Positions 19,437 through 29,675 are shown, counted from the first letter of the stretch. The stretch is 52,972 bases of DNA from a virus (IMGVR_UViG_3300031688_000024:1-52972), one strand, 5' to 3'. Made by a program: numbers and translations. The notes: generated by a model from the letters alone, not told the origin.

Positions 19437-20195
19437 TTAATCCTCGATATTAATCTCATCTAACGATAAAGACTTATCAACTAAGTCGTTTTTGGTGTCT
19501 AAAAGCTTACCAATATATCCATTTCTTCTAAGGAATTTAAATACTAAATTCTCATATGAGTACTCCCCATATTCTTCAAGACCTGTCGAACGGAATCGTT
19601 TTAATTTTTTTCTAATTTTGTCGATTGATTTGACCACTTCTTCGATGTCAGAACTACCTTTCGATTGTTCGACAACCTCGTCAATGATTGACATCCATTC
19701 GGATACCTTAGACATTAGTTTTTCCTCGTCGGGTTGTCTACCCCCCGGTTTTGGTTCCACTAACCACTTATCTTTTAATACTGAATAAACTCCTGACGAG
19801 AAATGAGCTTCTGTTTCGTCCTGGACATACAGTTCAACCTCAAACCCTTTTACTGTTATATCGTGAGAAGTATTCCAATTGATTTTCTTTGAATTAAAAA
19901 ACTCTTTAATGAATGATACGTTTTCCCCAACCTCTTCAAAATCTAATACTACGTGCAAATCCACATCCGAAAAATCAGACCAATTATAATTAGATAACGA
20001 CCCAGTCATAATGATATCGGCAATCTCTAACTCTATGACTAAGAATTCTATGAAGTCGTCAGAAATAGTTAATAATTGTTGTCTAACGTCTCTTTTCATT
20101 TGAGGGTTTCCTGTCGCTCCGTCCCATACGTCACCACATAACACTTCTTTAGTGTTGAAGGAATGTATTATTCTTTGTTCTCCGTTATTCTCCAT
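19437..20195 (-). CDS. Nucleotidyltransferase-fold protein
   Basis: Residues about 60-85 carry the minimal nucleotidyltransferase signature: GS in MTGSLSNYNWSDFSD followed by DVDLHVVLDF, i.e. the Gly-Ser motif and the metal-binding Asp-x-Asp. Such enzymes transfer nucleoside monophosphates to RNA, proteins or small molecules. The rest of the 252 residues is unassigned. The ATG overlaps the end of the KTSC gene by 11 bases, so both form one late unit. Substrate unknown. Confidence 0.75.
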   Translation of the reverse strand: MENNGEQRIIHSFNTKEVLCGDVWDGATGNPQMKRDVRQQLLTISDDFIEFLVIELEIADIIMTGSLSNYNWSDFSDVDLHVVLDFEEVGENVSFIKEFFNSKKINWNTSHDITVKGFEVELYVQDETEAHFSSGVYSVLKDKWLVEPKPGGRQPDEEKLMSKVSEWMSIIDEVVEQSKGSSDIEEVVKSIDKIRKKLKRFRSTGLEEYGEYSYENLVFKFLRRNGYIGKLLDTKNDLVDKSLSLDEINIED

Positions 20196-20442
20196 CTTCT
20201 TCTATTTTAGTATATTCGAACGCTCGTCCGATATTTTTATTGAAGAAACTTCCTTGGGATTCTGACATTCTTAGTTTAGTGAAAACATCCCACGGTACCT
20301 CAGCGTATTCATACTTCTGTCCGTTTTTAAATTCCATTAACAATGTCTTAGCATCCGTATGATACTCCGCAGACGTTAAATTAGATGATTCGATGAACAC
20401 CTTAATTCTCTTTCCGCTAATTTTTTCTGATATAATAGCCAT
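20185..20442 (-). CDS. KTSC domain protein
   Basis: The 85-residue product matches the KTSC fold: SSNLTSAEYHTDAKTLLMEF (about 18-37), KYEYAEVPWDVFTKL, and the closing SQGSFFNKNIGRAFEYTKI. KTSC proteins are small domains common in phages and plasmids, with unproven nucleic-acid or ribosome-linked roles. It is the first gene of a two-gene unit with the nucleotidyltransferase and has a late-type motif 16 to 24 bases upstream. Confidence 0.85.
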   Translation of the reverse strand: MAIISEKISGKRIKVFIESSNLTSAEYHTDAKTLLMEFKNGQKYEYAEVPWDVFTKLRMSESQGSFFNKNIGRAFEYTKIEEDGE

Positions 20443-20457
20443 ATTCTGTAGTATTTA

Positions 20458-20466
20458 AATAAATAT
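20458..20466 (-). promoter_or_regulatory. Late-type motif before KTSC gene
   Basis: The minus strand reads AGATATTTATTTAAATAC, matching the motif at 2966 and 11454. Confidence 0.5.
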
Positions 20467-20506
20467 CTAAAAATGTAGTAAATAATCGATTATAAATAAC
20501 GGGCAT

Positions 20507-20531
20507 AAAAAAACCCCCATTAAGGGGGTTT
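20507..20531 (-). terminator. Terminator of dnaK
   Basis: AAACCCCC, a 5-nt loop and GGGGGTTT are followed by a T run on the minus strand, 3 bases past the dnaK stop. Confidence 0.92.
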
Positions 20532-20534
20532 TAA

Positions 20535-22382
20535 TTAACTTACATCTTCATAATCAACATCCGTCGTTCCGTCACCCTCTTCTTCGGGGGTCTCATAAAG
20601 TCGAGTGGTGATTTTAGTCCATACCTCTTCTAACTCTGTCTTTTTACTCTTAATGAGTAATATGTCTTTAGAGTCCTTGGCGTCGGTCAAGGATTTATTA
20701 AGTTCGATTAGTAACACTTTTTCTTCATCACTAATTTTATCCCCTAATTCCTCCATTTGTTTTTCAGTAGTGAAAATATAGGAATCCGCTTCGTTAATAG
20801 TGGTAACTTCCTCCTCTTTTTTCTTATCTTCATCTCGATTTAATTCCGCTTCGTCTCTCATTTTTTGAATTTCTTCCTCTGATAAACCGGTAGACGATTC
20901 GATTCTAATTTTTTGTTCTTTACCAGTCCCCTTATCGGTTGCCGATACACTAAGAATCCCATTGGCGTCGATATCGAAAGTTACCTCAATTTGAGGAATA
21001 CCTCTTGGAGCCATTGGAATACTTTCTAATTTGAAAGTACCTAAAGTTCTATTATCCGTGGCCATTGGTCTCTCCCCTTGTAATGCGTGGATTTCAACGA
21101 TTGTCTGGTTGTCCGATGCGGTTGAAAATGATTGAGATTTCTTTGTCGGTATTGTCGTGTTAGATTCGATTAATTTAGTCATTACCCCTCCCATTGTTTC
21201 AATACCCAACGATAATGGGGTGACATCTAATAATAGGACATCGGTTACATCACCGGACAATACACCCCCTTGGATTGCGGCTCCCATAGCGACTACCTCA
21301 TCAGGGTTCACTCCTTTACTCGGAGTTCTTTCGAAGTATTTCTCAACTGCCTCTTGGACTGAAGGAATCCTAGTCGACCCTCCAACTAAGATGACTTCGT
21401 CTATTTCTCCTAATGTAATACCCGCATCAGTCATCGCTTTAATACATGGGTCAATCGACCTCTTTACTAAATTAGATGTTAATCTATCAAAATCAGACCT
21501 TGTGAAGGTTGTCTCAAAATGGATTGGACCATTTGGTCCAACACTAATATACGGTAGGTTAACACTAGTCTGAGTTGCAGATGATAATTCAATCTTCGCC
21601 TTCTCAGCCGATTCACGTACACGTTGTAATGACATAGAGTCTTGTGATACATCAACCCCAGAGTTAGTTTTAATAAGTGAGGTGAAGTGTTTGATAATTG
21701 CTTCGTCAAAATCATCACCACCTAACTGAGTATCACCATTTGTGGATAATACTTCGAAAATTCCGTCACCTAATTCTAAGATGGAGATATCGAATGTACC
21801 ACCACCTAAATCGAAAACGGCAATTTTCATGTCTTTTTCTGTCTTATCTAACCCATACGCTAATGCTGCTGCGGTTGGTTCGTTAATAATACGTAACACC
21901 TCTAACCCCGCAATTTGACCCGCCTCTTTAGTTGCTTGTCGTTGGGAATCATTGAAATACGCGGGTACCGTAATGACTGCCTGTGTTACTTCCTCACCTA
22001 AGTATGCTTCAGCACTCTTACGTAGGTTTTGTAATACCATTGCAGAAATTTCCTGAGGAACATAATCCCTTTCATTTGCAATAATGGATACAGTATCCCC
22101 CTTACCTTTCTTAATTTTATAAACCACGTTTTTGTGATTCTCATTTAACTCCGAATAACGTTTACCGATAAATCTCTTAGCAGAGTATATCGTATTATCG
22201 GGGTTTGTTATCGACCCTCTTTTCGCAGAGTTACCTATATTAATGTTTCCGTCATGAAACGCGACTATTGAAGGTGTCGTTCTCGACCCTTCGGAATTAA
22301 CAACTACTTTAGGTCCTCCAGTCTCCATAACAGAGACACACGAATTTGTCGTTCCTAAATCAATACCAATTACTTTTCCCAT
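20535..22382 (-). CDS. dnaK: Phage-encoded Hsp70 chaperone DnaK
   Basis: The 615-residue product is a full-length Hsp70: ATP-binding start [14 protein letters not shown], phosphate loops ([29 protein letters not shown]), a linker [15 protein letters not shown], substrate-binding domain and a helical lid; the C-terminus ends in an acidic tail (YEDVS). It assists folding and disassembly with DnaJ and GrpE, which are not in this window, so host partners are presumably used. It is divergent from a ClpC-like unfoldase. A TATCTTTG element on the minus strand (22417-22424) lies 35 bases before the start. Confidence 0.97.
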   Translation of the reverse strand: MGKVIGIDLGTTNSCVSVMETGGPKVVVNSEGSRTTPSIVAFHDGNINIGNSAKRGSITNPDNTIYSAKRFIGKRYSELNENHKNVVYKIKKGKGDTVSIIANERDYVPQEISAMVLQNLRKSAEAYLGEEVTQAVITVPAYFNDSQRQATKEAGQIAGLEVLRIINEPTAAALAYGLDKTEKDMKIAVFDLGGGTFDISILELGDGIFEVLSTNGDTQLGGDDFDEAIIKHFTSLIKTNSGVDVSQDSMSLQRVRESAEKAKIELSSATQTSVNLPYISVGPNGPIHFETTFTRSDFDRLTSNLVKRSIDPCIKAMTDAGITLGEIDEVILVGGSTRIPSVQEAVEKYFERTPSKGVNPDEVVAMGAAIQGGVLSGDVTDVLLLDVTPLSLGIETMGGVMTKLIESNTTIPTKKSQSFSTASDNQTIVEIHALQGERPMATDNRTLGTFKLESIPMAPRGIPQIEVTFDIDANGILSVSATDKGTGKEQKIRIESSTGLSEEEIQKMRDEAELNRDEDKKKEEEVTTINEADSYIFTTEKQMEELGDKISDEEKVLLIELNKSLTDAKDSKDILLIKSKKTELEEVWTKITTRLYETPEEEGDGTTDVDYEDVS

Positions 22383-22416
22383 ATACTTCTTTTTAGTTTA
22401 CTTATTTAATTAATTG

Positions 22417-22424
22417 CAAAGATA
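22417..22424 (-). promoter_or_regulatory. TATCTTTG promoter of dnaK
   Basis: The minus strand reads TATCTTTG, the Bacteroidota -7 element, upstream of dnaK. No clear -33 TTG is seen. Confidence 0.7.
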
Positions 22425-22473
22425 GGTTTTATTATTGATACTCACAGAATAATTCACTTTTTTTTGTGAAAGT

Positions 22474-22504
22474 TTGTGAGACTAAAACATTATGTCTATC
22501 TTTG
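22474..22504 (+). promoter_or_regulatory. Distal promoter of clpC-like gene
   Basis: TTG at 22474-22476, 20 bases, then TATCTTTG at 22497-22504. It would give a leader of about 145 bases. That leader contains the palindrome AACCAATTTGGTT and three ACTGACA repeats (22543-22580), possible operator sites. Confidence 0.7.
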
Positions 22505-22593
22505 TGGTCAATATAAATCAAATTACGAACCAATTTGGTTAAACTGACAAACTGACATATAATATGGACAAAACACTGACATCACTAATAATG

Positions 22594-22623
22594 TTGTTTT
22601 TTAAAGAAAAAGTATTATATTTG
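22594..22623 (+). promoter_or_regulatory. Proximal promoter of clpC-like gene
   Basis: TTG at 22594-22596, 19 bases, then TATATTTG at 22616-22623, 34 bases before the ATG: a textbook Bacteroidota arrangement. Confidence 0.85.
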
Positions 22624-22657
22624 TAATAGAAATAAAAACGTAAAACTAAAGACATAG

Positions 22658-24685
22658 ATGGATACAGAATACGATGAACAAGGTGGAGGTAGAAAACTCC
22701 CAATAAAAAGACAAAAGAATGATTCTCGTACCCCAGTACTTGATAACTTTTCTAGGGACCTTATTAAATTAGCGGAATTAGGTAAAATAGACCCCGTTAT
22801 TGGTCGGGATTTAGAAATTCGTAGAGTAGCTCAAATTCTTTCGAGACGTAAGAAAAATAACCCAATCATTATCGGGGAACCTGGTTGTGGTAAAACTGCA
22901 TTAGTGGAGGGGTTAGCAATAAAAATTCATGAGGGTGATTGTCCTAAGAACCTTGCGGATAAACGTATTGTATCTTTAGACTTAACATCGATAGTTGCCG
23001 GTACTAAATACCGTGGACAGTTCGAAGAACGTCTAAAAGCAATTTTAGAGGAATTACAGGATAACGATAATGTTATTGTATTCATCGATGAAATTCATAC
23101 AATTATAGGTACCGGTAACTCATCAGGTTCGTTAGATGCGTCTAATATAATTAAACCAGCACTATCTCGTGGTGAGATTCAATGTATTGGTGCTACAACA
23201 TTAGATGAGTATCGTGAGAACATCGAAAAGGATGGGGCATTAGAGCGTAGATTCCAAAAGGTCATGGTGGAAGCGGCGACAATGGAAGAGACACTAATAA
23301 TCCTTAATAACATTAAAGGGAAATATGAGGACCACCATAAAGTGGTTTATACTGATGAGTCATTAAAGGCTTGTGTCGTGTTAGCCGAGAGATATATCAC
23401 CGACCGTGAATTTCCTGATAAGGCTATCGACATTTTAGATGAGGTCGGGGCTAAGGCTCAGGTTGAGGTTAAACTCCCTGAATTTTTGGAGGAATTGAAG
23501 GAAGAGGTCCATGTTATTAAGAAAAAGAAGTTAGACGTGGTTAAGAACCAAAACTATGAAATCGCAGCGGAACTTCGTGACCAAGAGAAGAAACTACTCA
23601 GTAAATTAGATACCGAGAAGACTGAGTGGGAACGTAAACAAAACGAAGATAGGACTAAAATCTATGAGGAGGATGTTTATCAAATAGTCTCAGACATGAC
23701 TAAAATACCAATTACGCGTTTAGATAGTAATGAGTCGGAATCTCTTTTATCGTTAGAAGATAATATTAAACAGAACGTAATTGGTCAGGACGAAGCAGTT
23801 AAGAAAATAGCAAAGGCTATCCGTAGAAATCGAGTGGGAATTAAAGAACCAAACAGACCGATTGGGTCGTTTATATTCTTAGGGTCCACTGGAGTTGGTA
23901 AGACTCACTTAGCAAAGACACTGGCTCGTGAAATATTCGGCGATGAGTCGGCGATGATTCGTGTCGATATGTCGGAGTTAATGGAGAAACATTCTGTCTC
24001 TCGTTTAGTGGGTTCACCCCCAGGATATGTAGGCCACGATGAAGGTGGTCAGTTAACCGAACAGGTTAAGAATAAACCATATTCGGTAATACTTTTCGAT
24101 GAGATTGAGAAAGCACACAAAGACGTGTTTAACATATTACTTCAAGTATTAGATGAGGGTCATTTAACTGACGGATTAGGACGTAAAATTAACTTTAAGA
24201 ATACTCTTATCATTATGACGTCAAACGTAGGAGCACGTAAGCTTCAGGACTTTGGAACGGGAGTTGGATTCACCACAGATTCTTTGGCAACACAACGTGA
24301 GGAATTAACGAAAGGTATCATACAGAAAGCATTGAAAAATGAATTTGCACCTGAATTCCTAAATAGATTAGACGATATAATTGTTTTTAAATCATTAGAG
24401 AAAAAACACGTATCTGATATCGTAAAAATTGAATTAGGAAAATTAACTAAAAGGTTAGTTGAACGAGGTTATCGAATTACGATGGGACCATCAATTGCCG
24501 AACTAATTTCAGATAAAGGGTATGACAGTAAGTTCGGGGCACGTCCTATTCGTAGAGCGATTCAGGACTACTTAGAAGACTTTATCTCAGAAGAGGTACT
24601 TAGACAAAACATAGTGGAAGGTAAAAAATATTCCCTTAAGGTTACTAAAGGTAGTGATAAGATTATTGTGACTGAAAAGTCATAA
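22658..24685 (+). CDS. ClpC-like AAA+ unfoldase without N domain
   Basis: The 675-residue product has two AAA+ modules. Module 1: Walker A GEPGCGKT (73-80), pore loop KYRG (117-120), Walker [10 protein letters not shown] (139-147). A UVR-type helical insert at about 287-318 ([14 protein letters not shown]) marks ClpC rather than ClpB. Module 2: GSTGVGKT (409-416), GYVG pore loop, [13 protein letters not shown] at 536-538 is in the place of the loop that docks ClpP. The N-terminal repeat domain that binds adaptors is missing. It probably unfolds chosen proteins with host ClpP or alone; the target is unknown. Confidence 0.92.
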   Translation: MDTEYDEQGGGRKLPIKRQKNDSRTPVLDNFSRDLIKLAELGKIDPVIGRDLEIRRVAQILSRRKKNNPIIIGEPGCGKTALVEGLAIKIHEGDCPKNLADKRIVSLDLTSIVAGTKYRGQFEERLKAILEELQDNDNVIVFIDEIHTIIGTGNSSGSLDASNIIKPALSRGEIQCIGATTLDEYRENIEKDGALERRFQKVMVEAATMEETLIILNNIKGKYEDHHKVVYTDESLKACVVLAERYITDREFPDKAIDILDEVGAKAQVEVKLPEFLEELKEEVHVIKKKKLDVVKNQNYEIAAELRDQEKKLLSKLDTEKTEWERKQNEDRTKIYEEDVYQIVSDMTKIPITRLDSNESESLLSLEDNIKQNVIGQDEAVKKIAKAIRRNRVGIKEPNRPIGSFIFLGSTGVGKTHLAKTLAREIFGDESAMIRVDMSELMEKHSVSRLVGSPPGYVGHDEGGQLTEQVKNKPYSVILFDEIEKAHKDVFNILLQVLDEGHLTDGLGRKINFKNTLIIMTSNVGARKLQDFGTGVGFTTDSLATQREELTKGIIQKALKNEFAPEFLNRLDDIIVFKSLEKKHVSDIVKIELGKLTKRLVERGYRITMGPSIAELISDKGYDSKFGARPIRRAIQDYLEDFISEEVLRQNIVEGKKYSLKVTKGSDKIIVTEKS

Positions 24686-24691
24686 TAATCT

Positions 24692-24721
24692 TTGCCATTC
24701 AAAAATAAAATACTATATTTG
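24692..24721 (+). promoter_or_regulatory. Promoter of peptidase gene
   Basis: TTG at 24692-24694, 19 bases, then TATATTTG at 24714-24721, 22 bases before the ATG. Confidence 0.85.
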
Positions 24722-24743
24722 TAGATAATAAAATCACAAAGAA

Positions 24744-25790
24744 ATGAACAAAGAAAGATTAGACAGATTCAAAGACCTATTATCAGTACCTAGTAAGTCT
24801 GAGCAAGAGCATTTTATGGTTTCACACATCACAGATGTGTTAGATGAGATGATACACTTAGGGTTACAGGTAGATTACTATGTTGATGAAATTTCTAATA
24901 TATATGTAACAAAGGGGGTTAGTGATTTATACCCCTGTTATATATCTCATACCGATACTGTACATCAAATTACCAACATTAACGTTAAACAAGGGGTCTC
25001 TAAGAAACCACCGACATTCGGTAAGAATTTTGGGGATGATGTGTTTGATATCCTTTATGGGTTAGACGATAATGGTGAATTAACTGGTATTGGTGGTGAC
25101 GATAAATGTGGGATTTTCATTTGTTTGGAGATGGTTAGGAACCTAGAGAGATGTAAGGCGGCGTTCTTCGTTTCAGAGGAAATAGGTTGTATCGGGTCAA
25201 ACGGAGCGGATTTAGAGTTCTTTAATGATGTGTCTTTCATATGTGAATATGATGCCCCCGGAGACCACTTAATCTCTGAAATATCGTCAGGGGTTAGATT
25301 ATACGAGTCTAACGGAGACTTTATTAATGATTTAAAACCTGAAATAGAGTCGGCGTTTGGTAATCCACTTATCGAACAATCACACCCATTCACTGACGTA
25401 ATGGTATTATCATCTAAACTACCAATATGTTGTATTAATATATCGTGTGGTTATTATAATATGCATTCAGAAAGAGAATTTGTTGGAATTGATGATGTTG
25501 AAAGAGCAATACAGTCAGGACTGAACATATCCAAATATGGGTATGATGAGAAATACTACTTTGAGGAGTCATCCCCAACTTACGTAAACGACTCATCAGA
25601 CGACTATTATGAATCGGAAAAAACTACATGGTTAAGTGATGACTTAGTAGTGTTCGATGAAGACAACATGGGTATAGTAATCGAACAATACGAATCTAGA
25701 CACCATGTCTCGTTAACTGAGAGAGAAATGAAAAAACTTTATACTCTTCTTAAGGAAAAATACGAAGGAGCTCAACTCAATCTATTTTAA
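24744..25790 (+). CDS. M20/M28-type zinc peptidase
   Basis: The 348-residue product shows the metal-binding pattern of co-catalytic zinc peptidases: ISHTDTVH (H69, D71), GGDDKCG with the bridging Asp near 119, SEEIG with Glu145/146, EYDAPG with D170, and NMHSERE with H241. Family members are aminopeptidases or di/tripeptidases, so it may recycle peptides released by the neighbouring unfoldase; this link is inference. The last 70 residues are acidic and not part of the fold. The gene has its own promoter and overlaps the opposing lysozyme gene by 9 bases. Confidence 0.85.
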   Translation: MNKERLDRFKDLLSVPSKSEQEHFMVSHITDVLDEMIHLGLQVDYYVDEISNIYVTKGVSDLYPCYISHTDTVHQITNINVKQGVSKKPPTFGKNFGDDVFDILYGLDDNGELTGIGGDDKCGIFICLEMVRNLERCKAAFFVSEEIGCIGSNGADLEFFNDVSFICEYDAPGDHLISEISSGVRLYESNGDFINDLKPEIESAFGNPLIEQSHPFTDVMVLSSKLPICCINISCGYYNMHSEREFVGIDDVERAIQSGLNISKYGYDEKYYFEESSPTYVNDSSDDYYESEKTTWLSDDLVVFDEDNMGIVIEQYESRHHVSLTEREMKKLYTLLKEKYEGAQLNLF

Positions 25791-28214
25791 AAACTGTTTC
25801 GATTCTTTTTTTCTACGAGCGGTTAATCCTTTAGTAAACCCACCATGAATCATAGTACTATCTGTTGGTAGTAACTTCGCAGCTTCGGTATGTTTACCCT
25901 TCTTAACTAATTTGATAAATTCTGAACTTCTAAGGTTCGGACAACCAGAATTAAATGATAATGACACTAGTACGTCAAACATATTTTGAGTTATCATATA
26001 TGAATTTAATCCTTGTTTTTTCCACCCCATTAAAAACCTTCTAACACAATTCGCAGCCTCTGTTGCGTCAACATTTAGTAATTCCTGTGCCTGTTCTTTT
26101 GTGATAACATCACCCATTTTCGGCGTCTTACCTGACATCGCTCCTGTATGTCCCCATCCTATTGTTGTTCGACCGTCACCTAAACGATAGGCATTTAAAA
26201 CAGGACTACCATTGGTCCCAATCGCACCTTCAAGGGATTTTAAATCGGTCCAAAACGTTTTAGACGCTCTAAGTTTAGTTCCGTCCAATAATGTACGGTT
26301 ATCCTTATTCAACTTATTAGGTGTTTCTATTTTCGTACTCACCACTTTAGGTATTCTATTTGTGATGTATTTAATTGATGGGTAACTTACGTCTTCACCA
26401 TTAATGTTCGTATTTGAGTACTCTGTAACCTTAACTCGATTAACCTTTCCATCGATAGTCATTAATAAGTCTTTCCCGTCCCACGTTACGATAGATTTAC
26501 TATATATGGTTATTTTTGCCGGGTCACCATTTAGTGAAACATTGTCCTCACCATAGTGACGTACTAACCCCCCCATTATCCCATAATAACTGACAATGTT
26601 CTCTTCTTTTTGTTCTAATAGTCGACCCTCATTCAAGTCTAATGAAAGTTGTTTTAGTAAGTTAACTATCTCACCAATACTAAATAATCGTTTTTCAAAC
26701 TTCTCACTACCCTTCTCGGTTTCTAACCAAACTACGTGACCCTCATGTTGTATTATATACCCATAATAATAAAGGTATCTACCATCCGAAGTCTTTTTAA
26801 CATTTTTATCCGTATACCCATTATTTTCCCCATACTTGAACGAATATCGGTGAAATACGTTTCCATCATTTGCTCTGTCCCATTGTCGACCATATCTATC
26901 AGATTTCGTACTACTATCATTAGTAATCTCTAACCCTAAAGATAAAATGTGTTTTTTATCATTATTAAATTCTTTAATTTCATCTAAATAATTCATTTCG
27001 ATGTCCTCCATCATTTCATCCTTCCATGCTATAATCCACGGTTTAAGTTCACCCCATCTGGTATCGTCACTATAGTCGTATCTGGCCTCGTCGTAACTCC
27101 AAAGGTCCGCACCTGAACCCACCTGACTATTCAGTTTTTTATCCTGTATTAGGTCTAGTACTGTTAGTTCTTTATTTCTAATTTGAATTAGATAACGAAT
27201 TAATTTGTCGACTTGGAAGGTATATTCTTTTTGGTATTCCACCTCTTCGAGTCCGACTAGTCTTTCACCAGCATCTAACCACTCATCGTATGATTTGTTT
27301 AACGCGTCCTTAAACCCTTGTGCGTGTGACTCAACATACGTTTCTTGGTACTCCTCGGATATTTTTTCCTCCCATTTAGGGAAGTGACTCTGTAAAAGGG
27401 ATTTTAATTCGAATGCGAAACCATCATTAATGAAATTATGATTGGATGACCTATCTGCGGACGAGGCTTCATGTTTAAAGGTGAAACCTAATTTAGTGAA
27501 AAACTCATGTAATTCCAATGCGTGGTCCGCACCTATCTGTATAAGATGGTAACACTCGTCTTGGACGTCCTGATACGCGGAATCCGTATAATATTCATAA
27601 TCAGCACCATGACTACCGATATCATATAACGAATAATTCTCGGATTGCTCGGCAAAAAACTCAAGCCATTCTGATTCGCTCTCAAACTCAAAAGTTAAGA
27701 CACCACGTCTACCGATAACCGCAATATTTGTGAGGTATTCCTCACTATATTGAGACTCCATATCGTCCGTCCATTTATTAGTTAATATGTTAAAACACAC
27801 CTCGTAAAGGGTTAATTCCTTAACCTCTACTTCGTCGTTTTCATTTTCACGTAACGTTTTTCGTCTTTTAATGAAAGTGTCGGTCTCATATTGGTTCTTT
27901 TCTGCCCAATCCTTAACGTCCTCTAACTCATCCCCAATCCCGAATGGAACATTCATTTGACCACTAATCCTTTCAACACCCACCACTCTCTCTGACGGAG
28001 TATAATAAACAATTGATGAGCTACTTTGACTCCCGATTGATGGCGGTTTCTTAATAATAAGTTTATTGGAAAGTCCCATCAACAATTCGATTGTGAATCC
28101 GTTTGGTGATTTCTTTCCATCCTCTTTCTTATTTGGTAGTTCCAAAGATGTTGAACTCTCCTTTAAGTATTCCTTAAGGTATTGGTCATATATAATATTT
28201 AAGTTATTTTCCAT
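25782..28214 (-). CDS. Large protein with C-terminal GH24 lysozyme
   Basis: The last 160 of 810 residues are a T4-lysozyme-type (GH24) domain: catalytic Glu662 in KSLEG, Asp680 in RLGDG, Thr683/684 before IGWGHT, then NMFDVLVSLSFNSG. The first 640 residues are unknown; they include an acidic region (about 90-420) and an RNA-polymerase-unlike strand-rich part. At this length it is unlikely to be a free endolysin; a virion-associated or baseplate lysozyme is more likely. Late-type motifs at 28241-28248 and 28261-28268 precede it. Confidence 0.85.
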   Translation of the reverse strand: MENNLNIIYDQYLKEYLKESSTSLELPNKKEDGKKSPNGFTIELLMGLSNKLIIKKPPSIGSQSSSSIVYYTPSERVVGVERISGQMNVPFGIGDELEDVKDWAEKNQYETDTFIKRRKTLRENENDEVEVKELTLYEVCFNILTNKWTDDMESQYSEEYLTNIAVIGRRGVLTFEFESESEWLEFFAEQSENYSLYDIGSHGADYEYYTDSAYQDVQDECYHLIQIGADHALELHEFFTKLGFTFKHEASSADRSSNHNFINDGFAFELKSLLQSHFPKWEEKISEEYQETYVESHAQGFKDALNKSYDEWLDAGERLVGLEEVEYQKEYTFQVDKLIRYLIQIRNKELTVLDLIQDKKLNSQVGSGADLWSYDEARYDYSDDTRWGELKPWIIAWKDEMMEDIEMNYLDEIKEFNNDKKHILSLGLEITNDSSTKSDRYGRQWDRANDGNVFHRYSFKYGENNGYTDKNVKKTSDGRYLYYYGYIIQHEGHVVWLETEKGSEKFEKRLFSIGEIVNLLKQLSLDLNEGRLLEQKEENIVSYYGIMGGLVRHYGEDNVSLNGDPAKITIYSKSIVTWDGKDLLMTIDGKVNRVKVTEYSNTNINGEDVSYPSIKYITNRIPKVVSTKIETPNKLNKDNRTLLDGTKLRASKTFWTDLKSLEGAIGTNGSPVLNAYRLGDGRTTIGWGHTGAMSGKTPKMGDVITKEQAQELLNVDATEAANCVRRFLMGWKKQGLNSYMITQNMFDVLVSLSFNSGCPNLRSSEFIKLVKKGKHTEAAKLLPTDSTMIHGGFTKGLTARRKKESKQFLK

Positions 28215-28503
28215 AATAAAGTAGTTTCCTATGTGTTAAATATAAATATAACCCACATAATATAAATACCTAAGACTATAATCTATTCATCATAAATAAA
28301 TTTAATTGATTTTAACGAATATTTTATTTATAAGACTTTACTTTGATTTCAAATTCGATACTAGTTATTATACCAGTTTTTATAGTGTAATATATAATAC
28401 ATTAATACAATATAAATTAACTATTATTAAATGCGCATAGAGAATTTTTCAACTTTCTTTTAACCCTCCCACATCATTTTCGATATTTTATTACCAATAA
28501 AGG
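28215..28503. other. AT-rich divergent intergenic region
   Basis: Nearly 290 very AT-rich bases separate the late minus-strand GH24 gene from the rightward RNA region. Apart from the two late-type motifs near its left end I see no gene. A replication origin or regulatory region is possible but unsupported. Confidence 0.4.
28241..28248 (-). promoter_or_regulatory. Late-type motif before GH24 gene
   Basis: TATTTATA on the minus strand lies 27 to 34 bases before the ATG; a second copy is at 28261-28268. Confidence 0.5.
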
Positions 28504-28533
28504 TTGACGGTAATCATTAATTACTTACCTTTG
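28504..28533 (+). promoter_or_regulatory. Promoter of the tRNA/ncRNA region
   Basis: TTG at 28504-28506, 19 bases, then TACCTTTG at 28526-28533, driving the noncoding stretch and the first tRNA. Confidence 0.8.
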
Positions 28534-28539
28534 TAGAGT

Positions 28540-28850
28540 CCTAATTTATTAGGGGTTTAATTTATTGTATCGTAGTAATAACCTGACGGGTCAGACAATG
28601 TAGCTGAGACATATAACCGGAGTTAACGCTAACGTGGGAGATAGACCCATCAATGATTAATCATTTTTTAATAGTAAATCTCTCACCGAGGAAAACCTTT
28701 AAAACAGATTCACAACTGCAGAGGTCGCTAGATTAGACAATATGAAATGTGAGTATTGTCCACTATTAAATTAAAAAGTGTCTTGGTCCGCTCTGGAGTA
28801 ATTCAACGACAAGGTCTCGGTAGACAATCGTAATTGATTCTACCCAATCT
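28540..28850 (+). ncRNA. Candidate structured RNA upstream of tRNA-Thr
   Basis: About 310 bases follow the promoter with no ORF of useful length. Several hairpins can be drawn: CCTAAT/ATTAGG (28540-28553), CTGAC/GTCAG, and GACAATA/TATTGTC (28736-28760). It may be a long processed leader, a separate RNA, or decayed tRNA genes. No family recognised. Confidence 0.4.
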
Positions 28851-28924
28851 GCCTCCATAGCTCAGTTGGCTAGAGCAGCTGATTTGTAATCAGCAGGTCG
28901 TAAGTTCGAGTCTTACTGGAGGCT
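28851..28924 (+). tRNA. tRNA-Thr(TGT)
   Basis: The acceptor GCCTCCA/TGGAGGC is perfect. The anticodon loop TTTGTAA gives TGT. No CCA encoded; the trailer is CAAAA. Confidence 0.95.
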
Positions 28925-28940
28925 CAAAATAATTAATAAT

Positions 28941-29126
28941 ATGAAAAAACTATATAGATACCCAGAAAAGGGATACCTTGGTGGAGTTTGTCACGGAATG
29001 GGATTACATACTAATACGGACCCAATTTTATGGAGGTTAATCGCTCTTTTTGGTGGTTTTGGATTAATATACCTTATTTTATGGGTTTTCCTTAAGAAGG
29101 GATACTCAATGAAAGGAGTGATTTAA
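28941..29126 (+). CDS. PspC domain membrane protein
   Basis: The 61-residue product matches the PspC domain: KKLYRYPEKGYLGGVCHGMG, then TDPILWRLIALF, and one hydrophobic helix GGFGLIYLILWVFL. PspC proteins sit in the inner membrane and sense or counter envelope stress. It lies 16 bases after tRNA-Thr and is probably cotranscribed with it. A role in protecting the membrane during infection is inference. Confidence 0.85.
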   Translation: MKKLYRYPEKGYLGGVCHGMGLHTNTDPILWRLIALFGGFGLIYLILWVFLKKGYSMKGVI

Positions 29127-29139
29127 AAAAAATTAATAT

Positions 29140-29268
29140 ATGAGTAGTAAATATTTTAAAAACAAACAAGAAAATAAGACACCTGACAATCAAAAAGGTC
29201 GTGGGGGTAAATCAAATAGTAAAAGTGCAAAACCCAGTCAAGTTAAAAAGGCTGGTAGGGGAAAGTAA
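29140..29268 (+). CDS. Small basic Lys/Gly/Ser-rich protein
   Basis: An ATG at 29140 opens 42 codons: MSSKYFKNKQENKTPDNQ, then a Lys, Gly, Ser-rich tail ending KKAGRGK. It is very basic and disordered, possibly nucleic-acid binding. The spacing to its neighbours (13 and 2 bases) and A-rich leader support a real gene. Confidence 0.6.
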   Translation: MSSKYFKNKQENKTPDNQKGRGGKSNSKSAKPSQVKKAGRGK

Positions 29269-29270
29269 TT

Positions 29271-29657
29271 GTGAAAAAGTTATCTAAGTATTTTGAGTTC
29301 TCAGGAACAATAGGTGGGCTAACATACCTACTTAGAATACTCCTAACGACCTGTTTGATTTCTATTGGTGGAATATTATTTGAAGAACCTATTAGAGGGG
29401 GAAATATACCTCTAACTCTTTTATCGTTCATATTACTACTCCCATTAGTGTGGGTACTACTGTCAACTAAATATAAAAGGGTAAACGCTTTCGATAGGGA
29501 AATGGTTAACATTTATACCATTGGTATTATTACCACTTATGTGGTGTCAAATCTCACATCCGATAGGTTGGTATCAATAATGTTAACGATGTTTTTATTC
29601 GGAATTGATTTGACTATGATACTTAAAGATAGTAACATTAAAAACCATAAGGGATAA
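29271..29657 (+). CDS. Small integral membrane protein (DUF805-like)
   Basis: The 128-residue product starts at GTG, 2 bases after the preceding stop. Four hydrophobic segments are visible (about 14-35, 46-62, 80-94, 97-115). The opening KYFEFSGTIGGLTYLLRILL recalls DUF805 membrane proteins. Function unknown. Confidence 0.65.
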   Translation: MKKLSKYFEFSGTIGGLTYLLRILLTTCLISIGGILFEEPIRGGNIPLTLLSFILLLPLVWVLLSTKYKRVNAFDREMVNIYTIGIITTYVVSNLTSDRLVSIMLTMFLFGIDLTMILKDSNIKNHKG

Positions 29658-29675
29658 TCACCTTAAACAAAGATT

